In this document: positions 7,848 through 15,627 of the stretch, one piece after another
Position numbering within the stretch: position 1 is the stretch's first letter
Layout of the letters: each line of letters starts with the position of its first letter
Source of the DNA: an uncultured Bacilli bacterium
GTDB taxonomy: Bacteria; Bacillota_I; Bacilli_A; RF39; UBA660
Assembly: GCA_934168205.1 (NCBI GenBank)
Contig: CAKPMX010000003.1
Span: forward strand, 62,001-126,000
Length of the DNA stretch: 64,000 nt
Direction: 5' to 3'
Position numbers and translations under genes: made by a program
Notes under the pieces: generated by a model
Told to the model about the DNA's origin: nothing
Seen by the model: the letters and a program-made list of their open reading frames with translations, nothing else
The model's database searches: none

Positions 7848-8714
7848 CGCTATAGTGCTTCCCTTAACGATGTAATCTAGAAGTTTTTGAACTTGTAATG
7901 TATTATTGTAATGATTCTTAGTAAATTCTAGTTTCCATGGTTTTGATAATATGGTGAAAAATAATAGTTCCTCTTCTTCAGTAAAACGATATTTACTTTG
8001 ATATATGTTATAAAGACTCTTTAGTTCTAATTCTTCATAGTCATTTTTAAAGAATGTTAGCAAATCATATAATGGTACTCCGAGAGATGAATTATCCCAG
8101 TTTATAAAGTAATGGTGTTCTGGTGTCATGATAAAGTTTTTTAGCGATGGATTGCGATGTAAGAAGACTTGACGTTCTTTTTTCATGGCTATTTTTTTGT
8201 CGTACCAGGCTTTTAAATTTTCCTTTGAAAAAATAATGGCATTATATATTAGAGTTATATTTCTAATTAGTAAGTATTCTTCTGGTGACATGTACACTTT
8301 ATTTTCAATATAATCTTGTAAGTCATGATAATAGTCATCAAGGTTGTTTAATTCAAGGCTTGTTTTTTCGTACAAGGCTTTTATTTTATCTAAATTCACT
8401 TCTTCATATACTGTTGTTTTAGTATGAAGAAGACTTAAATGGTAAACAAGACTTACAGCTTTATCGCTACTATTTGACATACTTTCACTTTCTATGTAAG
8501 GATATATTTCGTATGGATCATCAATGGTAGTCAATGGTGATAAGAAGTTGCTGAAGGCATGACTCCTAAGATAGTTATAAATGTCTTTATTATTTCTTCG
8601 AACTTTTATGGTGTATTTTCCGTCTTCAGTTGTAATGATTTTAGAATTATTTTTATAACATATATTCAATGGTTCTATTTGACACTTTTTTAAAAATTCT
8701 CTTTCTTTAATCAT
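7815..8714 (-). CDS. ysxE: Spore coat-associated CotS/YsxE-family kinase-like protein
   Basis: A 299-aa protein with a degenerate aminoglycoside-phosphotransferase/CotS fold. A catalytic-loop-like HRNPSLKNFIMT (H-R-N-x4-N in place of HxDxxxxN) is followed by YFINWDNSSLG, comparable to the second Asp motif. It overlaps the end of spoVID by four bases (translational coupling). In B. subtilis ysxE is the gene directly after spoVID, and the same order here supports the name. Kinase activity is uncertain because the catalytic Asp of HxD is Asn here. Confidence 0.8.
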   Translation of the reverse strand: MIKEREFLKKCQIEPLNICYKNNSKIITTEDGKYTIKVRRNNKDIYNYLRSHAFSNFLSPLTTIDDPYEIYPYIESESMSNSSDKAVSLVYHLSLLHTKTTVYEEVNLDKIKALYEKTSLELNNLDDYYHDLQDYIENKVYMSPEEYLLIRNITLIYNAIIFSKENLKAWYDKKIAMKKERQVFLHRNPSLKNFIMTPEHHYFINWDNSSLGVPLYDLLTFFKNDYEELELKSLYNIYQSKYRFTEEEELLFFTILSKPWKLEFTKNHYNNTLQVQKLLDYIVKGSTIASKEDQEDQET

Positions 8715-9487
8715 TTTTCAGTATTCGGAATTATAATTTTAGTTCCTACGGATAAATTTGATAAGTCGTTATAATTCTCTAGTTCTTCTTTGCTAATATG
8801 ATATTTTTCTATTATTGATTGAACAGTTTCTTCTTGTCTTAAAATGTATACTGAATATGTTGAAAATGTTTCTTCGCTACTATCTAATGATGTAAATAAT
8901 GAACCGGCTTTTTCTGATAGATCATTGTCATTGTTAGTATTTATGATGTTCTCGATATTTTCATTGTTTGTACTCGCTACTGTTTCATCCGGAGTAATTT
9001 CAACTTTTTCTTCACTTGTTTCTTCCATAATTTTATCACCATCACATTCCCTTTCATTTTTAGTCTCTTCTTCTACACATCTTGTTTCTTGTTCTTCCTT
9101 TGGTGGACTTGGTATAGCTGGCTCTATAGTTTTCTTTTCTTCTTTTTCTTCTAACTCTTCGATTATTTCTACACCTTCTATTTTTACATCTATATAACAT
9201 ATCATAGTAACATCTGAATCTATCTCATAATAAAAGTCAGCAATAGATATCTTGGTTGTTTCTAAATCAAGTTTTTCTGGTAAAACTATTTCTGTTGGTA
9301 TTGTGTAATCAAAATTTTCTTCTAATCTAGATGCTTCTGTCAACTTATAACTACCGGTTACTCTAAAGTCTCCAGCAATGTTACTTTCATCGATAAATTT
9401 TAAAGTATGGTCTAGGGAAATGGCAGTAACTTCGCCTATCATTGAAGGAAACTCTATATTTTTTTTAAAAGATATTATTTTTTTCAT
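8711..9487 (-). CDS. spoVID: SpoVID-like spore encasement protein with C-terminal LysM
   Basis: A 258-aa protein. Residues 1-110 match the beta-rich N-terminal domain of SpoVID (GDFRVTGSYKLTE and the FDYTIPTEI segment), followed by an acidic Glu/Thr-rich linker (about 112-205) and a single C-terminal LysM domain (SVYILRQEETVQSIIEKYH ... NLSVGTKIIIPN). SpoVID drives encasement of the forespore by coat proteins. It is shorter than the B. subtilis protein (575 aa) because the linker is reduced. SD GGAGGT; a terminator separates it from lonA. Confidence 0.85.
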   Translation of the reverse strand: MKKIISFKKNIEFPSMIGEVTAISLDHTLKFIDESNIAGDFRVTGSYKLTEASRLEENFDYTIPTEIVLPEKLDLETTKISIADFYYEIDSDVTMICYIDVKIEGVEIIEELEEKEEKKTIEPAIPSPPKEEQETRCVEEETKNERECDGDKIMEETSEEKVEITPDETVASTNNENIENIINTNNDNDLSEKAGSLFTSLDSSEETFSTYSVYILRQEETVQSIIEKYHISKEELENYNDLSNLSVGTKIIIPNTEK

Positions 9488-9510
9488 ATTGACCTCCTAA
9501 ATCATACTAT

Positions 9511-9538
9511 GAAAAAAGAAGAATTAATATTCTTCTTT
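9511..9538 (-). terminator. Terminator of lonA
   Basis: AAAGAAGAAT (9515-9524) pairs perfectly with ATTCTTCTTT (9529-9538) around a TAAT loop, followed on the minus strand by a T run. It lies just after the lonA stop and before the spoVID start. Confidence 0.85.
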
Positions 9539-9545
9539 CAGTTAT

Positions 9546-11849
9546 CTATTTAAATACTTTATCATATATTTCACTGTAATTATTTACAAAATGGAATTTA
9601 ATATCTTTCTTTATGTCTACTGGAATATCTTCTAAATCTTTTTCATTTTCAGAAGGTATAAAAATCTTTCTAATACCGGCTCTATGTGCACCAATGACTT
9701 TTTCTTTTAAGCCACCTATTCCCAAAACACGACCATGTAAAGTTATTTCACCAGTCATGGAAATTGTATAGCTAATTGGTTTATTTATGAAAAGACTGAT
9801 TAAGGCTGTAGTAATGGCAATTCCAGCTGATGGGCCATCTTTTGAAACTGCTCCTTCTGGAAAATGAATATGAATGTTGTTTTTTTCTAGTAGATTTGGG
9901 TCTATAGAAAATTTATCAGTATTTGCTTTGATATAACTTAGAGCAATTTGACATGACTCTTGCATTACTTCTCCAAGTGAGCCAGTTAGTATTAAGTCAC
10001 CTTTTCCTTTAAACATATTGGCTTCAATTGGTAATATGTCACCGCCAAAGACTGTATAGGCCATTCCGTTTGCAACACCGACTTCGTTTTTCTTTATATT
10101 TTCAGTATATAAATACTTTTTCTTACCTAAATATTTTTCAATATTTTTTTCATCTATCATATAAAACATATTAGATTTTTCAAGAAGAATTTCTTTTACT
10201 ATTTTTCTAAATAGTGTGGCAATTACTCTTTCAAGTTCACGAACACCGGCTTCTTTAGTATAATTTCTAATCATTGTCATAATTACGTCATCAGAAATTT
10301 GAACTTGTAAGGGTGTTAGGCCATGTTCTTCTAATTCTTTAGGAATTAAATGTCTTTTAGCAATATCTAATTTTTCATATTCTGTGTAACTTGATAGATT
10401 TATTATTTCTAAACGATCTCTTAATTCATAAGGGATTTGTTCAATGTAGTTAGCTGTTGCGATGAAGAATACTTTTGATAAGTCAAATTCTTCTTCGATA
10501 TAATGATCTGAAAATTTACTGTTTTGTTCTGGATCTAGAACTTCCAAAAGACTGCTGGCTGGATCACCTTTTATGTCTTTTGTCATTTTATCTATTTCGT
10601 CAATTATGAATACCGGATTAGATGTTCCAGCTCTTCTTATACCTTGAATTATACGTCCTGGGTTTGCGCCAATGTAGGTTCTTCTATGTCCAATGATTTC
10701 AGCTTCATCATTTATTCCACCAACACTAATTTTAGCAACTTTCCTATTTAAACTGTTGGCAATACTTATGGCTAGAGAAGTTTTACCTACTCCTGGTGGA
10801 CCGACAAGACAGATGATAGGACTACGTGAATTGTTAGTGTTTTGTTTTACCGCTAAGTATTCTAATATTCTAGTTTTTACCTCATCTAAAGCATAGTGTG
10901 AGTTATCCAGTATTTCTTTTACTCTTACTAAGTCTTGATTGTCTTTTGTGTAGGTGTTCCAGGGTAGATTTATCATCCATTCAAGATACTCTCTTATTAT
11001 TCCTAATTCTGGAGAATTACTGTTAATTGCTTCATACCTAGCAAGTTCACGATTTATTTTTTCTTTTACTTTGCTGTTACATTTTAGTTTTGATACTTTT
11101 TTCTTTAAGCGGACAACTTCGTCATCTTTACTATTTGCTTCTCCTAGTTCTTTTTGCATGGCTTTGATTTTTTCACGTAAAAAGTATTCTTTTTGAGTTT
11201 CATTTAACTCTTTTTCAACTTGGGCTTCTATTTTTTGTTCTAACTCAGCAAATTGTAGATCAATGTTGATGTCTTCTATTAATAATTTGCATCTTTCAAC
11301 AGGATCAACTATTGTTACATATTTTTTCTTTCTATCATAATCTATTGTTAAGAAACTGGCTACAAGATCACATAATTCATCTAGACTTCTTACGTTATTT
11401 ATTTGGCCCATGATGGCGTTACCTATATATGGTACTCTATCAATATAATGTTCAATAGATTTTATTAATATATTTATATAATTATTTTCGTCTTCTACTT
11501 CAATATTTTCAATTATATTGTAGTTAGCGAAATAATTTTTATTATCAAAAGTATAATTATTTATTTCAACTCTTTCAAGACCTTCTATTACGACTCTTGT
11601 TTTTCCGTTTGGAACATTTAGTTTTAATTTTATTTTACCTAATACACCAACGTTTGGTAAGGACATAATATCTATTTTTTCACCGTCATCTATAGGATTA
11701 ACGATTAGTATTAATTCATCATCACAGTCAAATGTTTCATTCATTTGTTTATCAAGATTTTTATCATATTCTATTCTTACTTCATTATTTGGAAAAATAA
11801 CCATGTCGTTTATTATTAATACACGCAACTTATCTTTGTTTGTTATCAT
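9546..11849 (-). CDS. lonA: ATP-dependent Lon protease
   Basis: A 767-aa LonA of normal length. It has an N-terminal substrate domain (residues 1-190), coiled-coil linker, an AAA+ module with Walker A GPPGVGKTS and Walker B VFIIDEIDK, and a C-terminal protease domain with the Ser in KDGPSAGIA and Lys in GLKEKVIGAHRAG (Ser-Lys dyad). It degrades misfolded and regulatory proteins. It lies directly after tig; in B. subtilis clpX and lonB sit between them, so this organism has a reduced tig-lonA order. SD GGAGGTGA. Confidence 0.97.
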   Translation of the reverse strand: MITNKDKLRVLIINDMVIFPNNEVRIEYDKNLDKQMNETFDCDDELILIVNPIDDGEKIDIMSLPNVGVLGKIKLKLNVPNGKTRVVIEGLERVEINNYTFDNKNYFANYNIIENIEVEDENNYINILIKSIEHYIDRVPYIGNAIMGQINNVRSLDELCDLVASFLTIDYDRKKKYVTIVDPVERCKLLIEDINIDLQFAELEQKIEAQVEKELNETQKEYFLREKIKAMQKELGEANSKDDEVVRLKKKVSKLKCNSKVKEKINRELARYEAINSNSPELGIIREYLEWMINLPWNTYTKDNQDLVRVKEILDNSHYALDEVKTRILEYLAVKQNTNNSRSPIICLVGPPGVGKTSLAISIANSLNRKVAKISVGGINDEAEIIGHRRTYIGANPGRIIQGIRRAGTSNPVFIIDEIDKMTKDIKGDPASSLLEVLDPEQNSKFSDHYIEEEFDLSKVFFIATANYIEQIPYELRDRLEIINLSSYTEYEKLDIAKRHLIPKELEEHGLTPLQVQISDDVIMTMIRNYTKEAGVRELERVIATLFRKIVKEILLEKSNMFYMIDEKNIEKYLGKKKYLYTENIKKNEVGVANGMAYTVFGGDILPIEANMFKGKGDLILTGSLGEVMQESCQIALSYIKANTDKFSIDPNLLEKNNIHIHFPEGAVSKDGPSAGIAITTALISLFINKPISYTISMTGEITLHGRVLGIGGLKEKVIGAHRAGIRKIFIPSENEKDLEDIPVDIKKDIKFHFVNNYSEIYDKVFK

Positions 11850-11921
11850 GGGATATTCACCTCCAAATTTTTGTACTGTTTTTTATTATATATGAATTTT
11901 CTTTTTTTTGAAAGAATTTTG

Positions 11922-11949
11922 TAAAAAAAAAGTGATTTTACTCACCTTT
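11922..11949 (-). terminator. Terminator of tig
   Basis: On the minus strand an 8-bp stem (AAAGGTGA with TCACTTTT, one G-U pair) with a GTAAAA loop is followed by nine Ts. It starts within a few bases of the tig stop codon. Confidence 0.8.
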
Positions 11950-11955
11950 TTCTTA

Positions 11956-13254
11956 TTACTTATTTAATTCTTTTAATAATTCGATAGCTTTACGCATTTC
12001 TAAATCATATTGAATCATTTCGATACCACCAAATTGAGCTAAGAATTCATCTTTTTCCATTTGATATTTTTTAGCTAATTCTTCTGCTTCTTTTTCAGCT
12101 TCTTCAGAACTTACTTCAATTTTTTCTAGATTCATGATTTCTTCAAGCATTAAGCGATATAAAACATTTGAGTATGCTTCTTTTTCCATTTGGCTCTTTA
12201 AAGCTTCTTCATTGCTGTTAGTAAATTGATAATATAAGTCTAGAGAAATTCCTTGCATTTTCATTTGTTCTTCGAATCTCTTTAATAGACGATTAACTTC
12301 TTCATCTACCATTGGTTCTGGAATATCTACTTCTACATTTTTTGAAACTTCTTCTAATATTTTATCAATGTAGTTATTTTCAGCTTCAGCTTCTTTTTGA
12401 GCTTCTATAGATTTCTTAATTTCTTCTTTCAAAGTTTCTTCTGAATTAACGCCTTCCATTCCTAAATCTTCAAAAAATTCCTCATCTAATTCTCTTTTTT
12501 CTTTAGTTTTGATTTCATTTACTTTAACTTTGAATACTACTTTAGCACCAGCAAGATCTTTTGCTCCATAATCTTCTGGGAAAGTGATGTCTAAGTCTTT
12601 TTCTTCTCCAGATTTCATGCCAATGATTTGGTCTTCAAAACCAGGAATGAATGTATTTGAACCTATTTCTAATGAATAGTTTTCGCCTTTTCCACCGTCG
12701 AATGCCACACCGTCTTTGAATCCTTCAAAGTCAATAACTGCAACATCGCCAGATTCAACAGCACCGTCTTCTTTATTAACTAATTCAGTATATCTTTCTA
12801 ATAAATGTCCAAGTTCATGATTTATTTCTTCATCAGTTATTTCTACTTTTTCAGGTTTAATGTTTAATCCTTTATATTTCTTAACATTAACTTCTGGTTT
12901 AGTAACAATAGTGAAAACAAATTCAACACCGTTTTCATCAATTCCTTTTAAGTCAACTGAAGGTTGTACTACTGGAACTAATTTTGAATCTTCCATAGCT
13001 TTTAAGTATGCTTCTTGTAATAATAAATCAGCAGCTTCCAAGAATAAAGATTCTTTTCCATAATGTTTTTCGTAAATGTCTCTTGGTACTTTTCCTGTAC
13101 GGAAACCATCAACCTTAGCTGTTTTTTGCTTTTTAGCAAATGATTTATCTAAAGCTTTTGTCCATTGTTCACCTTCGATTTTTACAGGAACTTCATGAAC
13201 ATTTTTCTTAGTTTCTTCTTTCTTAATTTCTTTTGTTTTTGTTTCTTTTGCCAT
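11956..13254 (-). CDS. tig: Trigger factor
   Basis: A 432-aa ribosome-associated chaperone and peptidyl-prolyl isomerase. The N-terminal ribosome-binding domain carries the signature loop as VDGFRTGKVPRDIYEKHYG (residues about 48-66). The FKBP-like domain (about 160-250, GDVAVIDFEGFKDG ... FEDQIIGMKSGEEKDL) and the C-terminal helical chaperone domain follow. It starts with a short Lys/Glu-rich extension. SD GGAGGG; a strong promoter is at 13277-13305. Confidence 0.96.
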   Translation of the reverse strand: MAKETKTKEIKKEETKKNVHEVPVKIEGEQWTKALDKSFAKKQKTAKVDGFRTGKVPRDIYEKHYGKESLFLEAADLLLQEAYLKAMEDSKLVPVVQPSVDLKGIDENGVEFVFTIVTKPEVNVKKYKGLNIKPEKVEITDEEINHELGHLLERYTELVNKEDGAVESGDVAVIDFEGFKDGVAFDGGKGENYSLEIGSNTFIPGFEDQIIGMKSGEEKDLDITFPEDYGAKDLAGAKVVFKVKVNEIKTKEKRELDEEFFEDLGMEGVNSEETLKEEIKKSIEAQKEAEAENNYIDKILEEVSKNVEVDIPEPMVDEEVNRLLKRFEEQMKMQGISLDLYYQFTNSNEEALKSQMEKEAYSNVLYRLMLEEIMNLEKIEVSSEEAEKEAEELAKKYQMEKDEFLAQFGGIEMIQYDLEMRKAIELLKELNK

Positions 13255-13276
13255 ATATATCCCTCCAACTTCTAAT

Positions 13277-13305
13277 ATTATAACTTATAATTGTTTTTTA
13301 GACAA
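13277..13305 (-). promoter_or_regulatory. Promoter of tig
   Basis: On the minus strand: TTGTCT (13300-13305), 17-bp spacer, TATAAT (13277-13282). Confidence 0.85.
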
Positions 13306-13343
13306 CCTTTTTGTTGAGCAATTGTGTTATTGTCATAGCCTGT

Positions 13344-13372
13344 TTGACTTTTTAAAACTGTTATGTTAATAT
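13344..13372 (+). promoter_or_regulatory. Promoter of the trpS T-box transcript
   Basis: TTGACT (13344-13349), 17-bp spacer, TAATAT (13367-13372) with a TG one base upstream of the -10 (extended -10). It drives the long T-box leader that precedes trpS. Confidence 0.75.
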
Positions 13373-13379
13373 TAATTTA

Positions 13380-13616
13380 GTTAAGAAAACTGTGATTTAG
13401 ATTAGTAGATATTATTGAAGTTTATAGAGAGCAGTCGGTTGCTGGAAGACTGTGGCGGATCGATATTGAATGGACTAATGAGTGCCTTTTGGAAATTATA
13501 GTATAAAAGGCCGGGATATTCTTCCCGTTATAAATTGAACATATATGTTAGTATATGAACTATGTTAGGTGGCACAAGACTCTTGTCCTAGTATTAGGAT
13601 TTGGGTCTTTTATTTT
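13380..13616 (+). promoter_or_regulatory. T-box riboswitch leader, tRNA-Trp
   Basis: The leader has T-box hallmarks: a stem I region with the GCAGTCGGTTGCTGG-type segment, a candidate UGG specifier codon (13471-13473), the AGGTGGCA T-box sequence (13567-13574), and an intrinsic terminator (AAGAC 13576-13580 with GTCTT 13605-13609, inner TCCT/AGGA stem, then a T run). The base after UGG in the T-box is C, which would pair with a G discriminator as in bacterial tRNA-Trp. Uncharged tRNA-Trp should favour readthrough into trpS. Confidence 0.9.
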
Positions 13617-13631
13617 TAGAGGTGATATTTT

Positions 13632-13670
13632 ATGTTTATATTAAAAAGACGATGGTGCTTTGATATTTAA
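13632..13670 (+). CDS. Putative Trp-containing leader peptide ORF
   Basis: Between the T-box terminator and trpS is a 12-codon ORF (MFILKRRWCFDI) with a good SD (AGAGGTGA, 13618-13625) six bases before its ATG. It contains one Trp codon and ends 32 bp before trpS. In B. subtilis the anti-TRAP operon combines a T-box with a Trp-codon leader peptide, so a second translational layer here is possible. Only one Trp codon is present, so this may be coincidental. Confidence 0.4.
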   Translation: MFILKRRWCFDI

Positions 13671-13702
13671 AATTAAAATAATTAGAGAGTGAGGAGATTT
13701 TT

Positions 13703-14704
13703 ATGAAAACAATTTTAACAGGTCTTAGACCTACAGGAAACTTGCATTTAGGACATTATTTTGGAGCTTGTCAAAACTGGGTAAAAATGCAAAATGACTA
13801 TGATTTTTATTTAGAAATTGCTGATGTTCAAGCATTAACTGATAACTTTAATAATCCAGATAAGGTTAGAACTAATGTATTTGAGATAACAAAAGATTTA
13901 TTAGCTCTTGGACTAGATCCAAATAAGGTTAACTTTTTTATTCAATCAAAAATACCTGAAATAGCAGAATTAACAATTTTTTATTCAAACTTGGTTACGG
14001 TTGCGAGACTTGAAAGAAACCCTACTGTTAAAACAGAAATTGCACAAAAGAAAAGTTTATTTGGGAATAATGGAGAATCAATAACTTATGGATTCTTAGG
14101 ATACCCTGTTTCACAAGCTGCTGATATTACAGCGTTTGATGGAGAATGTGTTCCAGTTGGTGATGATCAAATTCCTTTAATTGAACAATGTCGGGAAATT
14201 GTAAGAAAGTTTAATTCTATCTATGGTGAAACTTTAAGAGAACCTGAACAAGTTTTAAGTAATAATCCTAGAATAAAAGGATTAGATGGCAATGAGAAAA
14301 TGGGAAAAAGTCTTGGTAATGCAATTTATTTAATTGATAATGATGAAGTAGTTAAAGAAAAAATCATGGGTGCACTTACTGATACTACAAAAATAAAAAA
14401 AGATGATCCAGCAAATCCTGATGTTTGTATGGTTTACTATTATCATAAATTAGTTAATAGCCCTGAAAATGTAAAAAAAGTTTGTAGTGAATGTAAAAAA
14501 GGAGAACGTGGATGTGTTCAATGTAAAAAAGAATTAATTGTTGCGATGAATGAATTCTTAAAGCCAATAAGAGAAAAAAGAAAATATTATGATGAGCATC
14601 CTGAAGAAGTATCCAAAATTCTTAATAAAGGAACAGAAATCGCTAGAGAAAGAGCTAAGAAACAAATTATTAAAGTTAAAAAAGCAATGAAAATAGATTA
14701 CTAA
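13703..14704 (+). CDS. trpS: Tryptophanyl-tRNA synthetase
   Basis: A 333-aa class I aminoacyl-tRNA synthetase of typical TrpRS length. It has the HIGH-type motif GNLHLGHYFG near residue 15, and a KMSKS-type loop as EKMGKSLGN near 200. The conserved GYPVSQAADI and PVGDDQIPLIE segments line the Trp/ATP site. It charges tRNA-Trp and is controlled by the upstream T-box. A C-terminal cysteine group (CSECKKGERGCVQC) suggests a small metal site. The stop codon lies inside its own terminator. Confidence 0.97.
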   Translation: MKTILTGLRPTGNLHLGHYFGACQNWVKMQNDYDFYLEIADVQALTDNFNNPDKVRTNVFEITKDLLALGLDPNKVNFFIQSKIPEIAELTIFYSNLVTVARLERNPTVKTEIAQKKSLFGNNGESITYGFLGYPVSQAADITAFDGECVPVGDDQIPLIEQCREIVRKFNSIYGETLREPEQVLSNNPRIKGLDGNEKMGKSLGNAIYLIDNDEVVKEKIMGALTDTTKIKKDDPANPDVCMVYYYHKLVNSPENVKKVCSECKKGERGCVQCKKELIVAMNEFLKPIREKRKYYDEHPEEVSKILNKGTEIARERAKKQIIKVKKAMKIDY

Positions 14705-14725
14705 AAACCAGTAATCTATTTTTTT
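14691..14725 (+). terminator. Terminator of trpS overlapping its stop codon
   Basis: AAATAGATTACT (14691-14702) pairs with AGTAATCTATTT (14710-14721), a 12-bp perfect stem followed by Ts. The left arm encodes the last residues of TrpS and most of its stop codon; the right arm overlaps the convergent yjbA stop. Confidence 0.9.
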
Positions 14726-15360
14726 ATGTAAGTTAATCTTACTATTTCATATAATTCACTTAATTTATTATTGTAGTTTTCATTTATTTCTTTTATAAGT
14801 TTGGCTATTTTTTCTTGGAATGTTAATTTATCTTGGGGAAATATTTCTTCATATAAATAATTTAATTTCTCATAATCTTTTTCTTTAGCTAAGTAATTTA
14901 ATTCTTTTAATAAATATTTCTTTTTAAAGGATTCATCTCTTGTTAAAAAGTATTCTATTTTATATTTTTCAAGTAGCTCATACCCTATTTTCTCTTCATC
15001 TAGTAAAGTTGTTTCATCTAAAACATCTTCCTCTTCGTCTAATAATAAATTACTTCTACTTATTACTACTCCTTTACTATTAAATTCTAAAGCTAGAACT
15101 TTGTTTAAATCTGAAAAAAGGCAGCCAAACTTGATATCTTTTTTATTTTTGTAGGAAATCGTACTTCCTTTTATTGTTTCTAGTAGTTCACTATCAATTT
15201 TAATTTTATAATTGAATATTTCTTGCATTTGTTCAGAGCTGATTCTGATAATAGGAATTCTTTTTATGTGTTCAAAGCAGTCATTATCTTTCCATTCATA
15301 AAATTCAAAGTATTCATCGGCATCATTAAAGTTAAGTAATATATCGTAAATATAATTCAT
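14716..15360 (-). CDS. yjbA: YjbA-like DUF3603-family protein
   Basis: A 214-aa soluble acidic protein starting MNYIYDILLNFND, with FYEWKDND and IPIIRIS segments characteristic of DUF3603 (B. subtilis YjbA), ending in a helical region. In B. subtilis yjbA is next to trpS, and the same convergent neighbour is seen here. The start at 15360 is preferred: it has a GGAAAGGA SD and its ATG overlaps the upstream ORF's TGA. The function of the family is unknown. Confidence 0.8.
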   Translation of the reverse strand: MNYIYDILLNFNDADEYFEFYEWKDNDCFEHIKRIPIIRISSEQMQEIFNYKIKIDSELLETIKGSTISYKNKKDIKFGCLFSDLNKVLALEFNSKGVVISRSNLLLDEEEDVLDETTLLDEEKIGYELLEKYKIEYFLTRDESFKKKYLLKELNYLAKEKDYEKLNYLYEEIFPQDKLTFQEKIAKLIKEINENYNNKLSELYEIVRLTYIKK

Positions 15361-15569
15361 GTTCTTTTTCCTTTCCAAGTATATATAATAATTATTTGAA
15401 TTATGAGACCTATTATAAATAAATAACATTCTGGTTGTTTTAAAATATAGAAAACATATTCTTTTATAGTATAGCCAAAAGTAAATAAATTAATGTACAT
15501 TATTATGTAAGTTATTCCCATGGTCATCATTAATAGTGAGATTAGCATTATTATTATTTTGGTTATCAT
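15357..15569 (-). CDS. Small membrane protein upstream of yjbA
   Basis: A 70-aa protein with two hydrophobic helices (residues about 3-28 and 48-64) separated by a polar loop and ending in basic WKGKRT. Its TGA overlaps the yjbA ATG (ATGA), which supports coupled translation. No convincing SD precedes the ATG at 15569. The function is unknown. Confidence 0.5.
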   Translation of the reverse strand: MITKIIIMLISLLMMTMGITYIIMYINLFTFGYTIKEYVFYILKQPECYLFIIGLIIQIIIIYTWKGKRT

Positions 15570-15603
15570 AGTTAATTTTATGTTTTAAAGTTTGTTTTTT
15601 TCC

Positions 15604-15627
15604 AAAAGAAAAGCACCTAAGTGCTTA
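15604..15627 (-). terminator. Terminator of the Asn-rich membrane protein gene
   Basis: AAGCAC (15611-15616) pairs with GTGCTT (15621-15626), loop CTAA. On the minus strand the stem overlaps the stop codon at 15625-15627 and is followed by a T-rich run. Confidence 0.7.

Noticed and set aside
8844..9197. 117-aa Ser-rich plus-strand frame
   Set aside because: Antisense of the Glu-rich spoVID linker.
13255..13700. Protein gene in the trpS leader
   Set aside because: The region is explained by two divergent promoters, the T-box, its terminator and a short leader ORF; no longer coding frame is present.
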